Positions 1 through 5,887 of a stretch of DNA of 7,123 nucleotides are shown in pieces. Position 1 is the stretch's first letter, and each line of letters opens with the position of its first letter. Source of the DNA: Chitinophagales bacterium (lineage in GTDB: Bacteria > Bacteroidota > Bacteroidia > Chitinophagales > UBA10324); contig JAJAYG010000476.1 of the NCBI GenBank assembly GCA_026786335.1, forward strand, positions 1-7,123, written 5' to 3'. The position numbers and the translations under genes were made by a program. Below the pieces are notes generated by a model that worked only from the letters and a program-made list of their open reading frames with translations, was not told where the DNA came from and did no database searches.

Positions 1-126
1 CAATGATTAAATCTGCCGCCCGTTTTTCTTTCTCTTCGTGGTGAAAAACAAGGTCCTTATTGGCAATCACTAACTCTGCCGCCCGTTTTTCTTTCTCTTC
101 TTTTTGAAAAACAAGTTCTTTGTTGG
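1..126 (-). repeat. 63-bp in-frame tandem repeat coding for a helical linker
   Basis: Positions 1-63 and 64-126 are two direct copies of a 63-bp unit that differ at 9 positions by my count, and a third partial match starts at 127. The unit encodes 21 residues (LVIANKELVFQKEEKEKRAAE and a variant with KDLVFHHEEKEKR), keeping the reading frame. More copies may lie beyond the left edge. Such repeats expand and contract by slippage and so change linker length in steps of three heptads. Confidence 0.85.
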
Positions 127-547
127 CAATAACTAACTCCGTTATATCGCTGTCCAAAGTAGCCACTCCAATAATGTTTCCTTGTTCATCCTTGATAGGA
201 GACAGAGAAATCGAAATATCAATTATAACTCCGTCTTTTCTTATTGCCTTGGTTATGTGATTAGGAATAATGTGCCCCTTGCTTATTTTTTTTGTTAAGC
301 CATGAAGCTGATTGTGGTCATTAGGCGGAATAAGTACACTGACGTTTTTCCCGATTATCTCCACTTCTTTGTAGCCATAAATTTTTTCGGCTCCGTGATT
401 CCACGAAGTAATAACTCCTTTTAACGTTTTGGTTTTTATAGCTAATTCAGAGGAATCAATGATGAGCGAAGAAAGAGTTCCATTTTTTTCAAACTCAACA
501 AGCCGGTCGAATTCTGCTTTTTTTTGTTGAGTTATTTTATTGTTCAT
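1..547 (-). CDS. PAS-domain sensor protein, N-terminal part (runs off left edge)
   Basis: I translated this frame from the ATG at 547; 182 codons remain open to the window edge, so the C-terminus is missing. A single PAS domain fills about residues 27-133, with the typical core GVITSWNHGAEKIYGY and an S2-box-like end near DEQGNIIGVATLDSDIT. It is followed at once by a 21-residue repeat (LVIANKELVFQKEEKEKRAAE), present about twice before the edge and predicted to be a charged helical linker. That repeat is known between PAS and output domains in bacterial sensor histidine kinases and similar proteins. The output domain is therefore expected to be a histidine kinase or other signalling domain, but it is not visible. 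There is no signal peptide or membrane segment, so sensing is probably cytoplasmic. No cofactor-binding residue is obvious. It starts 101 bases after the AraC-type gene and may be transcribed with it. Confidence 0.88.
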   Translation of the reverse strand, partial: MNNKITQQKKAEFDRLVEFEKNGTLSSLIIDSSELAIKTKTLKGVITSWNHGAEKIYGYKEVEIIGKNVSVLIPPNDHNQLHGLTKKISKGHIIPNHITKAIRKDGVIIDISISLSPIKDEQGNIIGVATLDSDITELVIANKELVFQKEEKEKRAAELVIANKDLVFHHEEKEKRAADLII

Positions 548-648
548 TTTCTTTCTTTGTGATTGCTCCTATTTAAAAAAAGATTACACCGATTCCTTTA
601 TGCTTTTATCAGTGAAATCATATGTTTATTTATAGGCGTAATCATTTT

Positions 649-1215
649 TTAGTTTCCAATTTCTTCAATAGGCATTCGCCTTTTGTCTTTCAGTTGCATA
701 AATTGTGAAGGAGTGAGGCCTGTAATTTTTTTAAATTGATTGCTCAAATGAGCTACGCTGCTGTAATTTAGTTTGTAGGAGATCTGTGTGAGGTTCAATT
801 CTTCATACATCAATAATTCTTTCACCAATTCAATTTTGTGAATGATGATAAATTGCTGAATCGTAATTCCTTTTACTTCAGAAAAAACATTTGACAGGTA
901 AGTATAATCGTGATTGAGTTTTTGGCTGATGTAATCTGAATAATTTATTTTAGGTAGTTCATCTGTGTAGTGAACCATTTCGGTGATCACATTTTTTATT
1001 TTTTCAATCAACACAGCTCTCTTATCATCCATTAACTCAAGCCCCGAGTTGAGCAAACCGGTTTTAAGTTGCTCCCGCTGCTCAGTAGAAATGTCTTCCA
1101 TAATCTCCACTTCACCTAAATCAACAACAATAAAATGGAGCCCCAGCTTTTTCAGCTCTTCCTTCACCATCATTTTGCAACGAAGGCTTACCATGTATTT
1201 AATGTAGAGCTTCAA
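649..1215 (-). CDS. Short AraC-family transcriptional regulator
   Basis: A 188-residue protein with a C-terminal AraC-type double helix-turn-helix. The first HTH lies around residues 92-113 (YLSNVFSEVKGITIQQFI follows the recognition region) and the second around 141-163 (LTQISYKLNYSSVAHLSNQF), ending in the family signature FKKITGLTPSQF. The N-terminal 80 residues (MKLYIKYMVSLRCKM..., then a VDLGEVEI strand and an EQREQL helix) are not the usual cupin arm. They look like the small sensor-like domain of a short AraC group common in Bacteroidota, whose ligand I do not know. The start is a TTG at 1215; I prefer it because proteins of this group as I remember them begin MKLYIKYMVS, and because the stop of a small upstream ORF overlaps it. 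The first in-frame ATG is at 1194, seven codons later. It should act in the cytoplasm as a DNA-binding regulator; its targets are unknown, though the adjacent PAS sensor and stress genes are candidates. Confidence 0.9.
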   Translation of the reverse strand: MKLYIKYMVSLRCKMMVKEELKKLGLHFIVVDLGEVEIMEDISTEQREQLKTGLLNSGLELMDDKRAVLIEKIKNVITEMVHYTDELPKINYSDYISQKLNHDYTYLSNVFSEVKGITIQQFIIIHKIELVKELLMYEELNLTQISYKLNYSSVAHLSNQFKKITGLTPSQFMQLKDKRRMPIEEIGN

Positions 1216-1304
1216 AGTTTTTTTTCTGTTTGTAGTGTGATGTTACTTAAAAATTCGGGCAACGTCAATACTATAAAAACCGCCAGCATTTTATTAACCT
1301 TCAT
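1212..1304 (-). CDS. Possible 30-residue leader-like small protein upstream of the AraC gene
   Basis: An ATG at 1304 opens a 30-codon frame beginning MKVNKMLAVFIVLTLPEFL, a short basic start followed by a hydrophobic stretch, and ending at TGA 1214-1212. The stop overlaps the TTG start of the AraC-type gene (TTGA), an arrangement that would fit translational coupling. The ORF is too short to recognise by homology. It could be a coupled leader peptide, the remnant of a secreted protein, or chance. The hydrophobic N-terminus and the stop/start overlap are the only support. Confidence 0.28.
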   Translation of the reverse strand: MKVNKMLAVFIVLTLPEFLSNITLQTEKKL

Positions 1305-1311
1305 TTTTTTG

Positions 1312-1328
1312 AAATGAAATATTCATTT
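1312..1328. repeat. 7-bp inverted repeat upstream of the small ORF and AraC gene
   Basis: AAATGAA-ATA-TTCATTT is a perfect 7-bp inverted repeat with a 3-bp centre, ending 8 bases before the ATG at 1304. It could be an operator, for example for autoregulation. The surrounding DNA is very AT-rich, so chance is a real alternative. The rest of the gap between 1305 and 1439 shows no gene, terminator or clear promoter box. Confidence 0.3.
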
Positions 1329-1439
1329 AAAAGAAAAAATATCGATTCAATAATTTGATCTTATGTAAAACAACTCATTTTCATTCTTTGAATTGCTATT
1401 TAATACAAGTGTTTACTTCCTTTAACAATTTCACAATTA

Positions 1440-1949
1440 CTACATAATATTCCCCTGCTTATCTAAAGAATGAGTTAGGGGCACTTCAACATCAGCACCC
1501 GAAACTTTATGCGATTCGCGCGACTTGCGGCTAAGAATCATATAATAGTAAACAGAGAACTTTCCTGAACCCATTACAAAATTAAAAGCAATTAACCCCA
1601 GAGTTAATGCCGTAAGAAAAATATCAAATACTCTAACTTCAATAAAGTGTGTGCTCATGTAAAACAATGCACCCACAACAAAAGGAAAAAGGATTACGCA
1701 CGAAACCCGGGTCATAAATCCGCCAATTAAAAAAAAGCCGGTAAATAAATGAATGCCGGCAATCACAAGCGCAATTGCAGTGCTCGTGGTTCCAAAATAA
1801 TTCATTAAAATATTACTGGGCACGGAAGTATCGATCATAAACATATACCCCTTTATCCAGATTATTAAACCTGTTAAGATTCGCAGAATACTCATCCATG
1901 GTGAATAATATTTCTCGCTTATTGCATTCAGGTTATATTCTAAATCCAT
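1440..1949 (-). CDS. DoxX-like integral membrane protein
   Basis: With the ATG at 1949 the protein has 169 residues and four hydrophobic segments at about 20-38, 57-77, 83-99 and 107-125. The pattern fits the DoxX/DoxD-like family: an ILRILTGLIIWIKGY first helix, a second helix ending in a GGFMTR turn (family G-x-x-TR), and a closing LGLIAFNFVMGSGKFS. The last 30 residues are polar and probably cytoplasmic. DoxX-like proteins are small inner-membrane proteins linked in some species to thiol or redox homeostasis and quinone-related functions; the role of this one is not shown. The frame stays open upstream to a TTG at 2039, but that 30-residue extension reads through the promoter element and looks non-coding, so I reject it. 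The gene has its own promoter region (2002-2067) carrying the three-copy motif shared with dps and the DUF2541-like gene. Confidence 0.82.
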   Translation of the reverse strand: MDLEYNLNAISEKYYSPWMSILRILTGLIIWIKGYMFMIDTSVPSNILMNYFGTTSTAIALVIAGIHLFTGFFLIGGFMTRVSCVILFPFVVGALFYMSTHFIEVRVFDIFLTALTLGLIAFNFVMGSGKFSVYYYMILSRKSRESHKVSGADVEVPLTHSLDKQGNIM

Positions 1950-2001
1950 TTTGGTTGATTGATTATTGTAAAAAAAAAACCGTTTCTTCAAGTTGATGAT
2001 G

Positions 2002-2067
2002 CGAAAATGACTGTTTGGATTGCAGGAGTTGTTACACAATTAGTTAAATAAGTTACATTAATCACAC
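2002..2067 (-). promoter_or_regulatory. Promoter region of the DoxX-like gene with tripartite motif, copy 1
   Basis: On the minus strand: GTGTGA (2067-2062), 3 bases, ATGTAAC (2058-2052), 14 bases, GTGTAAC (2037-2031). A weak -7-like box, CATTTTCG (2009-2002), starts 28 bases after the first base of GTGTAAC. The element ends 81 bases before the ATG. The same three blocks with the same spacing occur at 2737-2773 and 3802-3838. The -7 box is the poorest of the three (4 of 6 fixed positions of TAnnTTTG), so this promoter may depend on an activator. Confidence 0.6.
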
Positions 2068-2142
2068 ATTTCCTCTGCTTAGCATCTAATTCCAACAAGC
2101 ATTATGCTGGATTGATTTATAGAAGGATTCAATATTTAACAA

Positions 2143-2174
2143 TAAAAAGCCGCTTCATTTGACCTGAAGCGGCT
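2143..2174 (-). terminator. Rho-independent terminator after the DUF2541-like gene
   Basis: AGCCGCTTCA (2148-2157) and TGAAGCGGCT (2165-2174) form a perfect 10-bp GC-rich stem around a 7-base loop. Read on the minus strand, the stem is followed by TTTTTATT, the expected U-tract. It lies 44 bases past the stop of the DUF2541-like gene and separates that gene from the promoter of the DoxX-like gene. It is the only strong terminator I find in the window. Confidence 0.93.
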
Positions 2175-2217
2175 GTACAAAACTCACTCTCCACGTAATA
2201 AACTGATCAAGTTATAA

Positions 2218-2649
2218 TCACTTATCAGTATTCGTTTTTAATCCCCATATCTCTACATGGGCTTTTTGATCTTTATTATTTTCCAATGTTTTGTAAACAA
2301 AAACAATCTTCTTTAGGTTGCGCTCACCGCCGTTTAAGTCTATCACTCTGCTTTCGCCCGGTGCTTTGATTTTGTTGTTTACATTAATCTCTTGTTTGTT
2401 TCCGCTTTCATAATAAACTTCGAGCGAAATCAATTCGATCGATGCATCGGTAAGTTTAAATCGAATAGAGGCAAACCGATCGGCACCCATCACCATAATT
2501 TCATCACGGTCCCTTTCAAAGCCCACTATGGTTTCACCGATTTTATGCCATCCGGTTTTGTCGCTCATAATAACCGCAGGCGTTTGCGCATTTGCAGTTC
2601 CAAAACTTGCTGTTAAAGCAAGCGTAATAATCACCAATATTTTTTTCAT
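2218..2649 (-). CDS. Secreted DUF2541-like protein
   Basis: A 143-residue protein with a clear Sec signal peptide: MKK, a hydrophobic core LVIITLALTASFG, and a probable signal peptidase I site after ANA (residue 21), giving a mature protein of about 122 residues in the periplasm or outside. The mature part alternates strands in a beta-sandwich-like way (RFASIRFKLTDASIELISL, then an EVYYESGNKQEI strand, GESRVIDLNGGERNLKKI, and a final AHVEIWGL). This pattern, especially the ESRVIDL turn and closing strand, resembles the DUF2541 family (E. coli YaaI is the member I know); the assignment is from memory and moderate. No catalytic residues or cysteines are visible, so a structural or binding role is more likely than an enzyme, but the function is unknown. 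It has its own promoter region with the shared tripartite motif and its own terminator, so it is probably monocistronic. Confidence 0.8.
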   Translation of the reverse strand: MKKILVIITLALTASFGTANAQTPAVIMSDKTGWHKIGETIVGFERDRDEIMVMGADRFASIRFKLTDASIELISLEVYYESGNKQEINVNNKIKAPGESRVIDLNGGERNLKKIVFVYKTLENNKDQKAHVEIWGLKTNTDK

Positions 2650-2687
2650 TTTGTTTAAATTTAATTACGGCTGCCTGCCGGTTAGGT

Positions 2688-2703
2688 GTAATAAATTTAT
2701 TAC
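2688..2703. promoter_or_regulatory. 16-bp perfect palindrome at the predicted transcription start of the DUF2541-like gene
   Basis: GTAATAAATTTATTAC is perfectly self-complementary. It lies just downstream of the -7-like box at 2708-2715, so it should cover roughly +1 to +15 of the transcript. A repressor operator or a 5'-end stem is possible. It is AT-rich, which lowers its weight. Confidence 0.4.
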
Positions 2704-2707
2704 GGTG

Positions 2708-2773
2708 CAAATGTGCATGCCAGGGTTGTAGTTACTGTTACACAATGAATCAAATAAGTTACATGATTCACAC
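2708..2773 (-). promoter_or_regulatory. Promoter region of the DUF2541-like gene with tripartite motif, copy 2
   Basis: On the minus strand: GTGTGA (2773-2768), 3 bases, ATGTAAC (2764-2758), 14 bases, GTGTAAC (2743-2737). The -7-like box CACATTTG (2715-2708; 5 of 6 fixed positions of TAnnTTTG) begins 28 bases after the first base of GTGTAAC, the same offset as in the other two copies. The 14-base spacer matches that of copy 1 at 11 of 14 positions. The motif ends 87 bases before the ATG at 2649. Confidence 0.68.
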
Positions 2774-2799
2774 TTTGTTTAATTGGTGTTAATTCAATT

Positions 2800-3201
2800 T
2801 TATTTTGAATTACTCTTAGGCTGGCTTCGCTGCTTTTCATCTTCCTTAAATTTTAGAATTTCCTTTAACTTACCGCTGATATTTATAGTTATTTGACTTT
2901 TAATGATTGAATTATTTTCCCTTATTCTTGATGTAGCTTTTATACTCATGCAACAATGTTAAATGGCAACAGAATGTGAGTAAGCATCTTTGCATGCAGG
3001 GTCAATTCTTTCAGCACTTAAATTAGTAATGTCGACGATTCCGGTTTCGATGCGCGGAATAAATAAAGTTCGATGAGGGCTTTCGTATTGAGTGAAATGT
3101 TAAATATCAGCCACAATAAAAACTGTTACAACAAATAGAGTTATCACCAATAGAATGATTCCAACATATTATTCTTTTTTAAACTTTAGAGAGTTGCTCA
3201 T
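2800..3201 (-). pseudogene. Decayed LEA-type-2-like membrane-anchored protein gene
   Basis: The gap between dps and the DUF2541-like gene holds a broken gene. From the ATG at 3201 the frame reads MSNSLKFKKE, a stop at 3171-3169, then a membrane-helix-like stretch (YVGIILLVITLFVVTVFIV), a second stop at 3102-3100, and HFTQYESPHRTLFIPRIE followed by TGIVDITNLSAERI. Near 3006 the similarity moves to the frame starting at 3005: LTLHAKMLTHILLPFNIVA, then TGA. It resumes in the third frame from 2949 to 2800 as a 49-codon ORF containing IRENNSIIKSQITINISGK and LKEILKFKEDEK. Joined, the order N-terminal anchor, IPRIE..DIT, K-M-L..LPFNIVA, charged C-terminal segment matches what I recall of bacterial LEA type 2 (WHy-domain) proteins, which are stress-associated. 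Part of the middle is probably deleted. The 3' frame alone could still be translated as a small protein (ATG 2949), but I think this is residue of the old gene. Confidence 0.62.
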
Positions 3202-3242
3202 TGTGCACGGCGAAAATCGAAATTGAAATCTAGCGTTAAATT

Positions 3243-3716
3243 TTAACTTAAATATCTTCTCAATGTCCAGGAAATTGTTTCATGTGTTTCCATAAGGCCT
3301 GTAAGAAAATCGGCACTGCCTGCATCATTAAATTTTTCTGCACAATGTTTAACGTGCTCGCGAAGTATAACAATTACAGTTTCATGATCTTCGAGCAATT
3401 CGCTAATCATATTTTTTGATGTAGGGTATTTACCGGGATGTTCTTTAATAGTGGCTAATTTTCCAAACTCGTCCATGGTACCAATCGTTTTGCTACCAAG
3501 TTTGTTGATGCGCTCAGCAATTTCATCAATCGCTTCTTCCAATTGATTATACTGGTTCTCAAATAATTTATGAAGTTCCATAAAACTTTCACCGCTCACG
3601 TTCCAATGAAATTTTCTTGTCTTCATGTATAACATTACTTCATCTGCCAATACAGCAGCAAGCAAATCGGTAACGGCATCTAATTTTTTTTCAGAGATTC
3701 CTATGTTGGGTTTCAT
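3243..3716 (-). CDS. dps: Dps-family ferritin-like DNA-protection protein
   Basis: From the ATG at 3716 the protein has 157 residues, the normal Dps length. It carries the family's ferroxidase signature: FHWNVSG with H37, H49 in the ELHKLFE segment, then IDEIAERINKLG with D64 and E68. The rest follows the four-helix ferritin fold, ending in HETISWTLRRYLS. Dps assembles into dodecameric cages that oxidise Fe(II) with hydrogen peroxide, store iron and, in many species, bind the nucleoid during starvation or oxidative stress. The protein has no long lysine-rich N-terminal tail (only MKPNIGISEKK), so direct DNA binding is uncertain. The frame is open upstream to 3836, but that 40-residue extension reads through the promoter and motif and lacks family similarity, so I reject it. 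It is probably monocistronic and controlled by the tripartite element at 3802-3838. Confidence 0.95.
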   Translation of the reverse strand: MKPNIGISEKKLDAVTDLLAAVLADEVMLYMKTRKFHWNVSGESFMELHKLFENQYNQLEEAIDEIAERINKLGSKTIGTMDEFGKLATIKEHPGKYPTSKNMISELLEDHETVIVILREHVKHCAEKFNDAGSADFLTGLMETHETISWTLRRYLS

Positions 3717-3772
3717 TTTGTTTGGTTTAGAAGCAATGCTAATACTGTATTTTTTAATTTTCTCAAGAACAA

Positions 3773-3838
3773 CAAAGATCGAAGACTTACTTATTGAAAA
3801 CGTTACACTCTTTTTCAAAAAAGTTACATCAATCACAC
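3773..3838 (-). promoter_or_regulatory. Promoter region of dps with tripartite motif, copy 3
   Basis: On the minus strand: GTGTGA (3838-3833), 3 bases, ATGTAAC (3829-3823), 14 bases, GTGTAAC (3808-3802). The -7-like box GATCTTTG (3780-3773; 5 of 6 fixed positions of TAnnTTTG) starts 28 bases after the first base of GTGTAAC. The motif ends 85 bases before the ATG at 3716. The blocks and all spacings equal those in copies 1 and 2, while the 14-base spacer differs, so selection on the blocks is more likely than a recent duplication. Confidence 0.68.
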
Positions 3839-3923
3839 TTTTATTAAAACAATGAAAAAGAAATTTGATTGTGTTTTACTGTGCATCAATAGCACTGCTG
3901 TAGTTGAAATGAAATAAAATTGA

Positions 3924-5711
3924 TCAGGCGACCTGTTCCTTTTTCACAAATTGTAGTTCATACAATTTCCTGTAATAACCATTCAACTCCATCAACTCGT
4001 TGTGATTCCCTATCTCTTTTACTTCGCCTTTATCGAGCACCATAATTTTATCGGCATGCTGAATGGTGGAGAGGCGGTGAGCAATGATGATAGAGGTTCT
4101 TCCTTCAATTAATTTTTCAATGGCTTGTTGAATCAGTTGCTCCGATTCTGTATCGATGGAAGAAGTGGCTTCATCCAAAATCAAAATGCGCGGATCAAAT
4201 ACGAGTGCTCGCACAAAAGAAATCAGTTGCCTTTGCCCCGCAGAGAGTGAGTTGCCGCGTTCCATCACATTGTAGTTGTAACCCCCGGGAAGTTTTTCAA
4301 TCCATTCGGCGACGCCACAAACTTCGGCCGCATGTTTTACTTGCTCCTGAGTTATGAGCGGATTGCGCAATGTTATGTTATCCATAATGCTACCTGAAAA
4401 AAGAAAAACATCCTGCAAAACCAACCCGATCTTGCTTCGTAATGCAGCGAGCTGATAATCGCTGATGCTTCTTCCATCAATAGAAATTTCGCCTTCCTGT
4501 ATTTCATAAAAGCGATTGAGAATATTGATGACGGAAGATTTGCCTGCACCGGTTGCGCCTACGATGGCCAAAGTTTTTCCTGCTTCCACATTGAATGAAA
4601 CATTCTTTAAAACAAAATCTTCTTCGTTGTAAGCGAACCAAACATTTTCAAAATCAATTGCGCCTGCCATATTTTCGGCCAACAGTTTTCCTTCATTTCT
4701 CATCTGATCTTTATTATCAATCAGTTTAAAAACACGTTCGCTTGCTACCATTCCCATTTGAAGTGTATTGAATTTATCAGCCAGCATTCTTATGGGGCGA
4801 AACATCAGATTGAGGTACATTACAAACATAATGATCATGCCTGCTGGAGTGCGATCCTGTGTATTTACAAATGATGTTGCATCCAATGCTTTGTAAGAAA
4901 CATACCACACCAGCAGACCAACTGCCATTGCAGAAATAATTTCTACCACCGGAAAAAAAACTGAGTAATACCAGATTGATTTAATATTTGCTGTGCGGTG
5001 ATTGAGGTTAATGCCTTTGAATTTTTTCATTTCCCTTTCTTCAGCATTAAATATCTGAACCACATTCATTCCGGTAATGTGCTCATTCAAAAATGCATTC
5101 AGTCGGGCAACCTGATTGCGAACATCGGTAAATGAAATTCTTATTCCTTCCTTAAAAATATATGCAGCAACTAACAGCAGCGGCAACACAGAAAGCGTAA
5201 CAAGCGATAATTGCCATGACGAATAAAACATCATGATCAAAACAGCGATTAGTGTGAGCAGGTCACTGAGGATGGTGATAATTCCTTCGGCAAAAATGTC
5301 GTTCACTGCTTCTACATCGCTGATGGTTCTTGTAACTGAAGTGCCGATGGGTGTGCGATCGAAGTGCCGGAGATTTAAACTAAGCACATGAGAGAATACG
5401 CGGGTGCGCAGGTCGCGAACAATTGATTGACCAAGTAAGTTGGTGCTGTAAGTAAAATTGTAAGAGAGAAATGCTTGCACAAAAAGAATGGCAAGCAACA
5501 AATACGTCATGTTATAAAGCATTGTTGAATTGCCGCCTATAATGTATTTGTCAATAGTGATTTGCACGATGTAAGGAATTACCGGGGCAAGAACAGCCGT
5601 TGCAACAGCGATGGCAACAGCAACATAAAAACGTTTCTTATATGGTTTCACCAATCGCATTACTCTGCGCAAGAGTGAGAAGTCGATAATTTTATTGAGT
5701 AGTTTTTTCAT
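3924..5711 (-). CDS. ABC exporter, fused permease and ATPase (MsbA/LmrA-like half transporter)
   Basis: A complete 595-residue type IV ABC exporter. The transmembrane domain covers about residues 25-310, with helices near 28-52, 64-84, 140-162, 165-186, 248-272 and 289-305. The nucleotide-binding domain follows from about 352: an aromatic A-loop around Y361, Walker A GATGAGKS (385-392), Q-loop Q433, signature LSAGQ (489-493), Walker B ILILDE (509-514) with catalytic E514, D-loop SSID, and H-loop H545 in IIIAHRLSTI. All ATPase residues are intact, so a homodimer with two active sites is likely, exporting a lipid, peptide or drug from the inner membrane. The sequence does not show the substrate. 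The start is ATG 5711; an upstream ATG at 5719 is in another frame. It lies 24 bases after the end of the toxin's out-of-frame tail. As I recall, truA next to such an exporter is a recurring pair in Bacteroidota, which would make the toxin-antitoxin genes an insertion. Confidence 0.95.
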   Translation of the reverse strand: MKKLLNKIIDFSLLRRVMRLVKPYKKRFYVAVAIAVATAVLAPVIPYIVQITIDKYIIGGNSTMLYNMTYLLLAILFVQAFLSYNFTYSTNLLGQSIVRDLRTRVFSHVLSLNLRHFDRTPIGTSVTRTISDVEAVNDIFAEGIITILSDLLTLIAVLIMMFYSSWQLSLVTLSVLPLLLVAAYIFKEGIRISFTDVRNQVARLNAFLNEHITGMNVVQIFNAEEREMKKFKGINLNHRTANIKSIWYYSVFFPVVEIISAMAVGLLVWYVSYKALDATSFVNTQDRTPAGMIIMFVMYLNLMFRPIRMLADKFNTLQMGMVASERVFKLIDNKDQMRNEGKLLAENMAGAIDFENVWFAYNEEDFVLKNVSFNVEAGKTLAIVGATGAGKSSVINILNRFYEIQEGEISIDGRSISDYQLAALRSKIGLVLQDVFLFSGSIMDNITLRNPLITQEQVKHAAEVCGVAEWIEKLPGGYNYNVMERGNSLSAGQRQLISFVRALVFDPRILILDEATSSIDTESEQLIQQAIEKLIEGRTSIIIAHRLSTIQHADKIMVLDKGEVKEIGNHNELMELNGYYRKLYELQFVKKEQVA

Positions 5712-5734
5712 ACTGCATTTCCGCTTTCAAGAAT

Positions 5735-5887
5735 TCAGTGACGTTCATTTGCTAAACTTAAAACTTCGGAATAGAGGTTTGGTGAAATGAAAAATCGGGA
5801 TTCAACAATCAGTCGGTCCATTACAGGTTTTATTTCAGTAATCAAATTCATCTTCTTTGCTTCAAGTAAAATTCCAAGAACTCCGGT
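5735..5887 (-). pseudogene. Out-of-frame C-terminus of the DUF3368-type toxin
   Basis: In the -1 frame relative to the toxin ORF, base 5887 opens a 50-codon stretch ending at TGA 5737-5735. It begins TGVLGILLEAKKMNLI and continues with IKPVMDRLIVESRFFISPNL and YSEVLSLANE. This is the normal DUF3368 ending (T-G-x-L-G-x-L-L-x-A-K, then a P-x-x-D-x-L helix and an ISP-x-L-Y turn). It joins directly to the last family-like residues of the upstream frame (GLNV), with nothing missing but one base. A joined product would have 163 residues, close to the family's usual length of about 160. The stretch fills most of the space before the ABC exporter. Confidence 0.85.

Noticed and set aside
1235..1246. 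GTGTGATGTTAC as a fourth copy of the regulatory motif
   Set aside because: It is on the plus strand, the halves are directly abutted rather than spaced by three bases, and there is no third block at the expected distance.
983..1317. Plus-strand ORFs over the AraC gene and its upstream region
   Set aside because: They are antisense shadows of a clearly coding minus-strand gene, with serine-rich low-complexity translations and no family similarity. The plus-strand ORFs at 2392-2731, 3625-3855, 5954-6148, 6245-6436 and 6594-7098 are rejected for the same reason.
1950..2039. 30-residue N-terminal extension of the DoxX-like protein from a TTG at 2039
   Set aside because: It lies on the promoter region and translates to a low-complexity polar stretch; the ATG at 1949 starts just before the family-like part.
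3125..3150. GTTACA followed by GTTATCACC as a further motif copy
   Set aside because: The spacing between blocks does not match the 21-base and 10-base offsets seen in the three real copies, and it lies inside the decayed gene.
3234..3246. GTTAAA-T-TTTAAC inverted repeat at the end of dps
   Set aside because: It is short and AT-only in its core, has a one-base centre and no T-tract; not a credible terminator.
3717..3836. 40-residue N-terminal extension of the Dps protein
   Set aside because: The frame is open, but the extension reads through the -7-like box and part of the shared promoter element, has no Dps similarity, and the ATG at 3716 gives the standard 157-residue protein.
3879..3893. 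GTGC...GCAC hairpin as a terminator for the ABC exporter
   Set aside because: The stem is only 4 bp and no T-run follows it on the minus strand.
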